DNA from: G020354085 sp964629975
GTDB taxonomy: Bacteria; Pseudomonadota; Gammaproteobacteria; Acidiferrobacterales; Sulfurifustaceae
Direction of reading: 5' to 3'
NCBI GenBank assembly: GCA_964629975.1
Contig: CAZVUN010000045.1
Coordinates: forward strand, 1 to 20,046
Length of the DNA: 20,046 nt
In this document: positions 1-6,513 of the stretch, one piece after another
How the letters are laid out: each line of letters starts with the position of its first letter
Numbering within the stretch: the first letter of the stretch is position 1
Translations under genes and position numbers: made by a program
Notes under the pieces: generated by a model
Seen by the model: only the letters and a program-made list of their open reading frames with translations
Told to the model about the DNA's origin: nothing
Database searches by the model: none

Positions 1-465
1 GACTACGGCCAGGAGTCGATCGAGATCCTGCTGCAGGTGATGGAGAACAACCGCGACGACCTGGTGGTGATCCTCGCCGGCTACAAGGACAAGATGGACC
101 GCTTCTTCCAGAGCAACCCGGGCATGCGCTCGCGCATTGCTCACCATATCGATTTTCCGGACTACAAGCCCGAGGAACTGCTGGCCATCGCCAAGCTCAT
201 GCTCGCGGCGCAGAACTACCACTTCAGCGCCGAGGGCGAAAAGGCCTTTGCCGAGTACCTCAAGCTGCGCATGCAAATGGAGCACTTCTCCAACGCCCGC
301 TCGGTGCGCAACGCGCTCGATCGCGCGCGCCTGCGCCAGGCCAACCGCCTGTTCGGGCGGCGCGGGCGGCCGCTCACCAAGGATGATCTCATGACCCTGG
401 AAGCCGAGGACGTGCTGGCGAGTCGGGTGTTCAAGGAAGGACGCCTCGACCAGGATCCGGCCTAG
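1..465 (+). CDS. cbbX: CbbX, red-type RuBisCO activase (AAA+ ATPase), C-terminal part
   Basis: The window opens inside this gene; reading frame 1 is open from base 1 and ends with TAG, giving 154 residues of a family usually about 300 long. CbbX is a hexameric AAA+ ATPase that remodels inhibited red-type (form IC/ID) RuBisCO using ATP and ribulose bisphosphate. Visible here is the second half of the AAA+ core: a strand ending VVILAGYKDKMDRFF (sensor-1 region), then SNPGMRSRIAHHIDFPDY with the arginine-finger-like Arg, and a helical lid containing FSNARSVRNALDRARLRQA (sensor-2 Arg region). Walker A and B lie upstream, outside the window. The match to CbbX/CfxQ proteins is strong by eye. The RuBisCO genes themselves are presumed upstream but are not seen. 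The next gene starts 26 bases after the stop, so co-transcription is likely. Confidence 0.93.
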   Translation, partial: DYGQESIEILLQVMENNRDDLVVILAGYKDKMDRFFQSNPGMRSRIAHHIDFPDYKPEELLAIAKLMLAAQNYHFSAEGEKAFAEYLKLRMQMEHFSNARSVRNALDRARLRQANRLFGRRGRPLTKDDLMTLEAEDVLASRVFKEGRLDQDPA

Positions 466-490
466 GAGCGAGGCCGCAGCGAGGCGCGCG

Positions 491-817
491 ATGCAAGTTC
501 TGGAGCTGCTGCGGCAAAGCAGCGTGGTCGCGCAAACCGGCGGCACGCCGGCGCAGTGCGAGGCGCTGGCGCGCGAGGCCGAGCGGCTCGCCGACATGGT
601 CGGCTGGGCGATTGGGCCGATCGATCGCGGCGGCCAGTTATTGGAACGCCTGGCGGCGCTGCAGGACGATTTGCGATTGCGACACGCGCAGACCAGCGAG
701 CCGGCGCTGGCATTGCTGCACAACGCGCTCACGGAGCTTGGTCGCGCCATCGCCCGTCATGACGAGCAACTCGACGCCAGCAGCGCCAGCGAAGGTGACG
801 GTGAAGATTTCGTGTGA
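491..817 (+). CDS. Small hypothetical protein in the cbb cluster
   Basis: This is a 108-residue soluble protein that I do not recognise. The ATG at 491 has a GAGG Shine-Dalgarno-like element at 481-484, six bases upstream. The sequence is almost entirely compatible with helix: heptad-like Leu/Ala spacing through LVEL-type stretches, for example EALAREAERLADMVGW and LLERLAALQDDLRLRH, and an acidic Ser/Asp/Glu tail (SASEGDGEDFV). There is no signal peptide, membrane segment or Cys cluster. Its position between cbbX and the aldolase-like gene, in the same direction and with short gaps, suggests it belongs to the carbon-fixation operon. It could be a small accessory or adaptor protein, but nothing in the sequence shows a function. 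It is accepted as a gene because the frame is open exactly between its neighbours and it has a plausible ribosome binding site. Confidence 0.7.
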   Translation: MQVLELLRQSSVVAQTGGTPAQCEALAREAERLADMVGWAIGPIDRGGQLLERLAALQDDLRLRHAQTSEPALALLHNALTELGRAIARHDEQLDASSASEGDGEDFV

Positions 818-861
818 CGCGGACCGGTAACGGGGCAATCCGTTCTACACAGGGAGACATC

Positions 862-2088
862 ATGCCGTTGGTTGACATGCACGACATGCTGGATCATGCC
901 TACCGCAACCGCTACGCGGTCGGTGGATTTGACCTGGTGAGCCTCGATTTCCTGGAGGCGATTGTCAATGCTGCCGAGAAGTGCCGTTCGCCAGTGATCC
1001 TGAGCCTGGCCGAATCGCACTTCGAACACTATGACTTTGAGCTGGCCATGGCCGCTGCGACCCGGGCCGCGCAGCGTGCCTCGGTCCCGGTCGCCATCCA
1101 CCTCAACCGCGGCACCTCGCGCGAGTCGGCGGTGCGCGCCATCAATCTCGGCTGCAACGGCGTGATGGTCGACGTTTCGCACGAATCCTTTCCGGTCAAC
1201 GTTGCCCAGACGCGGCGCGTGGTCGAGATGGCCCACGCCTGCGGCGTCGCCGTGGAAGGCGAGCTCGGCCATGCCGCCGGCGGGGAGGGCGACGAGGCAG
1301 GCAAGCGCCCGGGCGAGAACCTGTACACCTCGGTGGAGGAGGCCAAGGCCTACGTCGCGCGCACCGGCGTCGACTGCCTGGCGGTATCGATCGGTACGGT
1401 GCACGGGCGTCTGCGCGGCAAGCCCCGGCTCGACTGCGAACGCCTGAGGCGCATCAACGAGGCGGTCAAGATCCCGCTGGTGATCGACGCCGGCACCGGC
1501 CTCGGCGACGAGCAATACCGCAGGCTGATCTCCATCGGTGTCGCCAAGATCAACTACTGCACCGCACTCGCCGATGCCGCCGGCAACCGCATCCGTGTCA
1601 ATGCCCGCGCCGATGCCCGCGCCGGCTACGGCAATCTGGTCAAGGGTATCCGCGATGCCATCGGCGAAGAGGTCGAGCGCGTCATGCGCCTGTGGGGTTC
1701 CGCCGGGCGCGCCGCCGAGGTGCTGGTGCAATGCCGGCCGTGGCGGTCGGTGCAACACGTGATCGTCTACAACGCCGACCACGCGACCGAATCCGAGGTC
1801 GCGACCATGATGGCGCGCGGCCGGGACGTGCTCGCGGCCATTCCGGGTGTGCGGCGCGTGGTGAGCGGCTGGACAGTGAGCGAAAAGTCCAGGTACCGCT
1901 TCTGCTGGCTCATCGAGTTCGTCCACGAAAAGGTCATTGCGAGCTATCGCGACCACCCCGACCACGTGGCATTCGCGCAGCAGCTGTTCCGGCCGATGGC
2001 GGTCGACCGGATCAGCATCGATTTTGTCGAGGTCAGCGGCATGCCGGAGCCGGCGGTGGCGAACGGCGCGCTGCGCGCCCGCGCCTGA
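862..2088 (+). CDS. Class II (ketose-bisphosphate) aldolase-fold protein with C-terminal Dabb-like domain
   Basis: This 408-residue protein uses ATG 862, with AGGGAGAC just upstream; a GTG at 814 in the same frame overlaps the previous gene and has a poorer site. Residues 1-290 follow class II fructose-bisphosphate aldolase (MPLVDMHDMLDHAYRNRYAV, EGELGHAAGGEGDE, AVSIGTVHG, GVAKIN). Residues about 297-394 resemble a Dabb (stress-responsive alpha-beta barrel) domain: QHVIVYNADH, then AIPGVRRVVSG, then YRDHPDHVAFAQQL. Key catalytic positions are changed. The family motif LDHG reads LNRG (Asn82-Arg83), replacing the catalytic Asp and a zinc His. HGGSG reads DAGTG (Asp209 for a zinc His). NIDTD reads NYCTA. 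Only His181 of IGTVHG remains. Databases would probably call it fructose-bisphosphate aldolase (cbbA/fba) because of the cbb neighbourhood. From the residues, either it is catalytically inactive or it does different chemistry. Confidence 0.85.
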   Translation: MPLVDMHDMLDHAYRNRYAVGGFDLVSLDFLEAIVNAAEKCRSPVILSLAESHFEHYDFELAMAAATRAAQRASVPVAIHLNRGTSRESAVRAINLGCNGVMVDVSHESFPVNVAQTRRVVEMAHACGVAVEGELGHAAGGEGDEAGKRPGENLYTSVEEAKAYVARTGVDCLAVSIGTVHGRLRGKPRLDCERLRRINEAVKIPLVIDAGTGLGDEQYRRLISIGVAKINYCTALADAAGNRIRVNARADARAGYGNLVKGIRDAIGEEVERVMRLWGSAGRAAEVLVQCRPWRSVQHVIVYNADHATESEVATMMARGRDVLAAIPGVRRVVSGWTVSEKSRYRFCWLIEFVHEKVIASYRDHPDHVAFAQQLFRPMAVDRISIDFVEVSGMPEPAVANGALRARA

Positions 2089-2112
2089 CGGAACCTGTCG
2101 CGCGCGCCCGGT

Positions 2113-2197
2113 GAGGCGCTCGCCGCGGCGTGATCCGTCCGGATCGAGAGCTGCGGCGGGCATCGTCTCGGGGCGCGTGTCTCGCGGCGAGCGCCTC
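2113..2197. repeat. 15-bp perfect inverted repeat with nested palindrome
   Basis: The arm GAGGCGCTCGCCGCG (2113-2127) is exactly complementary to CGCGGCGAGCGCCTC (2183-2197), separated by 55 bases. Inside the loop sits a second perfect palindrome, GATCCG-TC-CGGATC (2132-2145). The repeat starts 25 bases after the aldolase-like stop codon. No T-tract follows, so a classical intrinsic terminator is not supported. It may be a transcript 3' end stabiliser, a REP-like element or a protein binding site. Confidence 0.6.
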
Positions 2198-2707
2198 CTG
2201 CAGATTGCGCGCCTTGGCGCGCCCGGGCGGCACCGCCTCGATGCAGGGCAGCGCCGGTTTGATCGCCGCAGTCCGGCGCGTCCCGCACGCATCTTGCGTG
2301 ATGCCCGCGCCGTTCGCGCGCCGGGTGCGCCACACCCCGCGGACCATGGTGATGGCCTGTTGCGGCGTGCGCGCCGATCCGGCCATCGTCATGGATTGCG
2401 ATCCCGGCGATCTGTTCTGGGGATGACCGGGTTGTCATCGACCTGCCTCGGGATGCGTGCCTGCCCGCTCATCGGCTTGCCCTTGGCCATCGCCCCTCGC
2501 GTCGCAGGCTCGCGCCCCGGCGGCAAGGCGTGAACGCGGCCCACGCCGGTGCGGGTCCTGTCCGTGGGGCGGCCTCGCCCCGGTCGGGCAGTATTGCTCG
2601 GCGTTACGCCCCGGGGTCACCCGGTTCGCCCGCAATGTCGGTCGGCGGTGCCCCGGGGTGCCGCGCCGGGCGGGCGCGCGGGCCGTGATCCCGCCGGGCG
2701 GACGCGC

Positions 2708-2740
2708 ACGGCAGGCCGGCGATGCGCTGACTATTATTAT
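2708..2740 (+). promoter_or_regulatory. Candidate sigma-70-type promoter for the signalling operon
   Basis: The only AT-rich island in this GC-rich gap contains TATTAT (2732-2737, repeated in overlap at 2735-2740), which matches five of six bases of the -10 consensus. A weak -35 (ACGGCA, 2708-2713, three of six) lies 18 bases upstream. Transcription would begin about 110-120 bases before the kinase start at 2861, leaving a structured leader. The placement is inferred from the motif only. Confidence 0.35.
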
Positions 2741-2766
2741 GGTAAGGACAGTAAGCGCAGCGCCGC

Positions 2767-2800
2767 GCGTCCGGGTGTCCCCGGGACGCAGAGGCGTCCC
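2767..2800 (+). promoter_or_regulatory. Two mutually exclusive hairpins in the kinase leader
   Basis: The segment CCCGGGACGC (2780-2789) can pair backwards with GCGTCCGGG (2767-2775, one bulge) or forwards with GCGTCCC (2794-2800), the latter giving a perfect 7-bp stem on GGGACGC (2783-2789) with an AGAG loop. The two structures share the middle arm and cannot form together. This lies 60-94 bases before the kinase start. The arrangement is attenuator-like, but there is no U-tract and a role is only inferred. Confidence 0.35.
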
Positions 2801-2860
2801 GCGTGCCGTGTGCGCGGAGAACAATCCGAGGCTTGCCGGAGATCCCACCAGGCACTGGTC

Positions 2861-5380
2861 ATGAATCCCGAGCGTGCGCTCTCTGGCGCCGAATTCCGGC
2901 GCCGCTTTCGCTGGCTGGTCTTCCATGCCTGGAACATCCCGCCGATGTTCGGGCTGGGATTCATCCTGCTGATCGGTGTGCTCACGCCGGCGCAGCTGCT
3001 CGGCATCCTCACCACGCCACTCGAGCCGGCCTATATCCTCGGCTGGCTGGCGTTCGCCCTGTGGTTCCTGCCGCGCCAGGTGCGTCCGCTCGCTGACTGG
3101 CTCGACCGCCGGCCGGGCAGCAGCCCCGAGGCGGCACTGCGCGCGGTGCGCCGCTTCCCGGTCACGTTCTGGGCGATGTTCCTGTTCTATCTGGTAATCG
3201 CCCCGGCCTCGGTCATCTGGGCGGCGGAGCTCTACACCGACTACGTCGCAAAGCCGCTCGACTGGTTTCGCATCGAGCTGGTGGCGCTGATCGTCTCGAT
3301 CATCGTCGGGCTGCCGATCTTCTTCCGCATCTTCGATCTGTTCGGGCACGCGCTCGGCGGGCTCACGCTCGCGCGCCCCATCGTCACCGTCCGCACCAAG
3401 GTCTTCCTGATCGGCGCACTGGTGCCGCTGCTGATCGACACCATGCTGGTGCAGTACTACTGGACCCGCACCGGCTACTTCACCGTCGAGACCTTCGGCG
3501 TGTGGCTGTTGCTGGAGCTGCTCGCGATCGGCGGCAGCCTGATCTTCGCCCACAGCTTCGGCCAGTCGCTCGCGCCGCTGCAGCAGCTGATCGGCGCGCC
3601 CCGCCCGTTGCCGGCGGCCCGCATCGCCGCGCTCACGGCGCGCTCGACCGATGAGCTCGGGTTGCTCACCAGCGACTACCGCAGCCTGCTCGAGGAGCTG
3701 CGCCTGCAGGGCGAGATCCTCGATCTCAGTAACCGCCTGTTGCGCAGCGCCGGCGCCGAGAGCGGCACGGCCGAGGTGCTCACCGGCGTGGTCAATCTGT
3801 GTCGTCAGGCGATCGCCGCCGACCAGGCGTTCCTCATCGTGCACGATCCCGCCACCGGCACGCTGGTCGGCGTGGCGCAGACCGACGCCGCCTACCGTGC
3901 CGAGGGCCACTATCGGCTGGCACTGACGGATCAATCGCTCGCCGTCTGGGCGTTTACGCACCGGCAGACCGTCGCGGTGGCGGACGCCCCGGGCGATCCG
4001 CGGGTCAGTCCGCAGCTGTGCGCGCGCTTCGGCATCCGCTCGGCGATGGCCGCGCCGTTGCGGCTTGGCGAGGAGGTGCTCGGGGTATTGATGGTGGCGC
4101 ACACGCAGCGCACGTGCGCGTACGGCGCGCGCGAGTGCGCCCTGATCGAGGGTCTGGCGCGCGAGGCGGCGTTCGCCCTGCACGCCCAGCGCCTGCGTGA
4201 GGAGCGCGAACGCGCCGAGGCCGCGCGCCGCGAGCAGGCGGAGCGGGTGCAGATGCTCATGGATGCCACCGAAGAGGGCATCTACGGCGTCGACAGCCAG
4301 GGACTGTGCACCTTCGTCAACCGCGCGGCGCTGCGCATGCTGGGGTATGCGCGGCCCGAGGACCTGCTCGGGCGCAACCTGCATGCGCTCATTCACCATA
4401 CGCGACCCGACGGTGCGCCCTATCCCAAGGAGCAGTGCCGCGTGCGCCTGGCGATGCTGGCCGGCGACACGGCGCACGCCGATGACGAGGTGCACTGGCG
4501 CGCCGACGGCAGCAGCTTCCCGGTCGAGTACTGGTCGCGCCCGATCGTGCGCGCCGGCGAGATCGTGGGCGCGGTGGTGTCGTTCGTCGACATCACGCAG
4601 CGCAAGCAGGCCGAGGCCGAGCTCGCGCGTCATCGGGAGCGCCTGGAGGAGCGGGTGCGCGAACGCACTGCCGAGCTGCGCACGCTCAACCGCGAGCTCG
4701 AGGCCTTCAGCTATTCGGTGTCGCACGATCTGCGCGCCCCGCTGCGCGCCATCGACGGCTTCGCCCAGGCGCTGATGGAAGACTACGCGGGGCGCTTGGA
4801 CGCCCTCGCCCGCGACTACGTGGGTCGCATCCGCAACGGCGCCCAGCGCATGAGCGCCCTGATCGACGACATGCTGCAATTGTCGCGCGTCAGCCGCGCC
4901 GAGCTGCACCCCGCCGACGTGGACGTGACTGCGATGGCCGGTGAAATCGTGGATCAACTGGCGGCGGCGGAGCCCGGGCGCCAGGTTGCGGTCGAGATCG
5001 CCCCCGGGCTGAGGGCGCACGCGGATGCGCGCCTGCTGCACATCGTCCTGACCAATCTGCTCGACAACGCCTGGAAGTACACCAGCAAGACCCGCGGCGC
5101 GCACATCGCGCTCGGCCGGCAGTGCATCAATGGATGCGACGCATTCTACGTGCGCGACAACGGCGCCGGCTTCGACCCGCGATACGCCGGCAAGCTGTTT
5201 GGGGCGTTCCAGCGCCTGCACGGCAGCGAGTTTCCCGGCACCGGGGTCGGGCTCGCGACGGTCGCGCGTATTGTCCATCGCCACGGCGGACGCGTGTGGG
5301 CGGAGGGCAAGCCCGGGGCCGGCGCAACCTTCTATCTCGTGCTAACCGGGGGCAGCCCGGAGCAAGGAGAAAAGTCGTGA
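2861..5380 (+). CDS. Membrane sensor histidine kinase: 6 TM, GAF, PAS, HisKA, HATPase
   Basis: From ATG 2861 the protein is 839 residues; the frame is open further upstream, but that part is Arg/Pro-rich and lacks a better site. Hydrophobic segments lie at about 29-47, 57-71, 104-124, 143-165, 184-205 and 212-232, forming a six-helix membrane domain I cannot name; a short HAMP-like linker follows. A GAF domain spans about 290-445 (ADQAFLIVHDPATGTLVGVA, SAMAAPLRLGEEVLGVLMVA). A PAS domain spans about 462-580 (MLMDATEEGIYGVDSQG, ending FVDITQRKQAEAE), joined by a coiled coil to the kinase. The H-box is SYSVSHDLRAPLRAIDGF with phospho-acceptor His622. The ATPase part has N-box DNAWKY (Asn736), DNGAGFD, and GTGVGLA. 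The core resembles phytochrome-type kinases. There is no fused receiver, so the phosphoryl group must go to a separate regulator, most simply the receiver at 13476. The stop overlaps the start of the next gene. Confidence 0.93.
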   Translation: MNPERALSGAEFRRRFRWLVFHAWNIPPMFGLGFILLIGVLTPAQLLGILTTPLEPAYILGWLAFALWFLPRQVRPLADWLDRRPGSSPEAALRAVRRFPVTFWAMFLFYLVIAPASVIWAAELYTDYVAKPLDWFRIELVALIVSIIVGLPIFFRIFDLFGHALGGLTLARPIVTVRTKVFLIGALVPLLIDTMLVQYYWTRTGYFTVETFGVWLLLELLAIGGSLIFAHSFGQSLAPLQQLIGAPRPLPAARIAALTARSTDELGLLTSDYRSLLEELRLQGEILDLSNRLLRSAGAESGTAEVLTGVVNLCRQAIAADQAFLIVHDPATGTLVGVAQTDAAYRAEGHYRLALTDQSLAVWAFTHRQTVAVADAPGDPRVSPQLCARFGIRSAMAAPLRLGEEVLGVLMVAHTQRTCAYGARECALIEGLAREAAFALHAQRLREERERAEAARREQAERVQMLMDATEEGIYGVDSQGLCTFVNRAALRMLGYARPEDLLGRNLHALIHHTRPDGAPYPKEQCRVRLAMLAGDTAHADDEVHWRADGSSFPVEYWSRPIVRAGEIVGAVVSFVDITQRKQAEAELARHRERLEERVRERTAELRTLNRELEAFSYSVSHDLRAPLRAIDGFAQALMEDYAGRLDALARDYVGRIRNGAQRMSALIDDMLQLSRVSRAELHPADVDVTAMAGEIVDQLAAAEPGRQVAVEIAPGLRAHADARLLHIVLTNLLDNAWKYTSKTRGAHIALGRQCINGCDAFYVRDNGAGFDPRYAGKLFGAFQRLHGSEFPGTGVGLATVARIVHRHGGRVWAEGKPGAGATFYLVLTGGSPEQGEKS
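5364..5380 (+). promoter_or_regulatory. RBS and GTGA stop/start overlap setting the binding-protein start
   Basis: AAGGAG (5364-5369) stands seven bases before GTG 5377, and that GTG overlaps the kinase stop TGA (5378-5380) as GTGA. A second possible start, ATG 5461, begins directly at a textbook signal peptide but has only a G-run in front of it. The strong Shine-Dalgarno and the overlap favour 5377 and indicate translational coupling. Confidence 0.7.
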
Positions 5381-6513
5381 GCCCTGCACAGTGTGCAGCC
5401 ACGCGGTCTCGGCTGTCGGCACCCTTGCGCTGGCGGACCGCGCGTGCCCGCTTCGGGGGGATGAGGCCGGCGCTGGCCTTGCTCGGTCTGCTCGCGGCAG
5501 CGGCGCCGTTCGCGTCCCACGGCGGCAGTGAGGCGCTGATGCCGGTGGTGATTGCCTTGCCCGGTCCCGGCAGCACCGTTTCCCTGCCGATCGAGCTCGC
5601 GATCAGGATCGGGGCCGACAAGGCCGAGGGGTTGGTGCTGAAGCCGCGCTTCATGTCCGGCGGCGGGGCGGCGCTGAAGGAGCTGCAGGGCGGCAACTCC
5701 GATTTCGGCGTGTTCGGCATGCCGGCGGCCATGTTGCAGCACCTCATCGACCCGCGCATCGTCACACTCGCCGCCATCGACGATCTGCCGCTGTACGTGC
5801 TGGTGGTGCGCAAGGATCTTGCGCCGAAGATCAAGGCGGTCCGGGATCTGGCCGGACAGGTGATCGGCGTGCACTCCGACTCGCTCACCGCGAAGACCAC
5901 CTCGCACCTGCTCGCCGCCCTGCTGCTGCGCGCACACGGGATCGCGCTCGATCGCGTGCGCATTACCGCCGCCGGGTCGCGCTGGGAGACCGTGTCGGCG
6001 GCGCTCATGAGTGGCACGGTCGACGCGATCATGATTGATGAGCCGTTCGCCACCCGTTTGGTGGAGCAGGGCGCCGCGTTCGTGCTGTTCAGCACCGCCA
6101 AGCCGCAGGACATGCGCAGCCTGCCGGGCGCGGGCTTTCTGCGCGTCGCGCTCAACGCCCGCCGCGATCGCGCCGAGGGCAACGCCGAGCTGACGGCGAA
6201 GGTGGTGCGCATGTTCCAGCGCACGCTCGGCTGGATCGCCACGCACAGCCCCGAGCAGATTGCCGATGCGCTCGCCGTGACCGACCCGACGCAACGGGCG
6301 GCACTGGTCACGATCCTGCGCCAGAACCCGCGCCAGTACAGTCGCGATGGCAAGTTCTCGGCGGCGCAACTTGCCGAGACGCAGGTATTCTTTCGCGCCA
6401 GCAATGCGGACAACGCCGCGGCGCAGCGGCTGGGGGGGGGGGGGNNNNNNNNNNNNNNNNNNNNNCAGACCTTCGACGTCGTCGTCGATCGCTGGGTGGG
6501 GAGAAAGCCGTGA
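5377..6513 (+). CDS. Periplasmic substrate-binding protein, NMT1/THI5 (SsuA)-like, interrupted by an assembly gap
   Basis: Starting at GTG 5377, about 378 residues including the unknown gap codons. Residues 1-28 are basic; MRPALALLGLLAAAAPFASHGG (from Met29) is a signal peptide with an Ala-x-Ala-like end. The mature part resembles ABC-type binding proteins of the NMT1/SsuA group: early PGPGSTVSLPIELAI, then MSGGGAALKELQGGNSDFGV, where the family compares ligand across two lobes; KAVRDLAGQVIGVHSD; and AALMSGTVDAIMIDEPFA. The ligand cannot be told from sequence. No permease or ATPase gene is adjacent. The gene is sandwiched and translationally coupled between two membrane kinases, so a role as ligand-sensing partner is more likely than transport. 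A 13-G run and 21 Ns (6432-6465) interrupt the C-terminus. The frame is kept across the Ns, ending QTFDVVVDRWVGRKP, but this depends on the N count being correct. Confidence 0.85.
   Translation: MSPAQCAATRSRLSAPLRWRTARARFGGMRPALALLGLLAAAAPFASHGGSEALMPVVIALPGPGSTVSLPIELAIRIGADKAEGLVLKPRFMSGGGAALKELQGGNSDFGVFGMPAAMLQHLIDPRIVTLAAIDDLPLYVLVVRKDLAPKIKAVRDLAGQVIGVHSDSLTAKTTSHLLAALLLRAHGIALDRVRITAAGSRWETVSAALMSGTVDAIMIDEPFATRLVEQGAAFVLFSTAKPQDMRSLPGAGFLRVALNARRDRAEGNAELTAKVVRMFQRTLGWIATHSPEQIADALAVTDPTQRAALVTILRQNPRQYSRDGKFSAAQLAETQVFFRASNADNAAAQRLGGGGXXXXXXXQTFDVVVDRWVGRKP
6432..6465. other. Poly-G run plus 21-base assembly gap
   Basis: Thirteen consecutive G (6432-6444) run into 21 N (6445-6465). 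A G homopolymer directly at a gap is the usual artefact of two-colour Illumina chemistry reading no signal as G, so the last Gs are probably not genomic. Residues encoded by these bases (a Gly stretch and unknowns) should be ignored. Confidence 0.95.
6498..6513 (+). promoter_or_regulatory. RBS and second GTGA overlap setting the kinase start
   Basis: GGGGAG (6498-6503) is six bases before GTG 6510, which overlaps the TGA (6511-6513) of the binding protein. This repeats the coupling seen at 5377 and fixes GTG as the start codon. Confidence 0.7.

Larger units (their letters stand above)
2089..2860. other. Long intergenic region without a convincing gene
   Basis: These 772 bases separate the carbon-fixation genes from the signalling operon. 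Short open frames occur on both strands, but their translations are Arg/Ala/Pro/His-rich low-complexity strings typical of random GC-rich DNA and I recognise no domain. What can be seen is a 15-bp inverted repeat (2113-2197), a GGGGCG/CGCCCC hairpin with a GCCT loop at 2566-2581, an AT-rich island around 2731-2745, and competing hairpins at 2767-2800. No tRNA, CRISPR or transposase remnant was seen. A small RNA or a long regulatory leader is possible but not shown. Confidence 0.7.

Noticed and set aside
757..2292. Long minus-strand open frame of 511 codons opposite the aldolase-like gene
   Set aside because: Translation is His/Ala/Arg/Gly-rich without domains; in GC-rich coding DNA the antisense frame stays open by codon bias. 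The plus-strand gene is clearly real.
2033..2392. Small minus-strand frame of 119 codons in the long intergenic region
   Set aside because: It is the best-looking frame in the gap, but it overlaps the end of the aldolase-like gene, has an Arg-rich tail and matches no family I recognise.
2540..2720. Possible tRNA or cyclic-di-GMP riboswitch in the structured GC-rich gap
   Set aside because: GGTTCGCCC superficially recalls a T-loop, but no acceptor stem or anticodon arm can be drawn, and the conserved GEMM riboswitch core is absent.
2549..2860. N-terminal extension of the first kinase by 104 residues
   Set aside because: The extension is Arg/Pro/Gly-rich with no resemblance to coding sequence and crosses the promoter and hairpin region; ATG 2861 starts just before the first membrane segment.
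2435..5284. Minus-strand open frame of 949 codons opposite the first kinase
   Set aside because: It is the mirror of the kinase gene, low-complexity and without recognisable motifs; it also lacks a convincing start.
6432..6444. G-quadruplex or poly-glycine tract
   Set aside because: A single uninterrupted G run at an N gap is best explained as a sequencing artefact.
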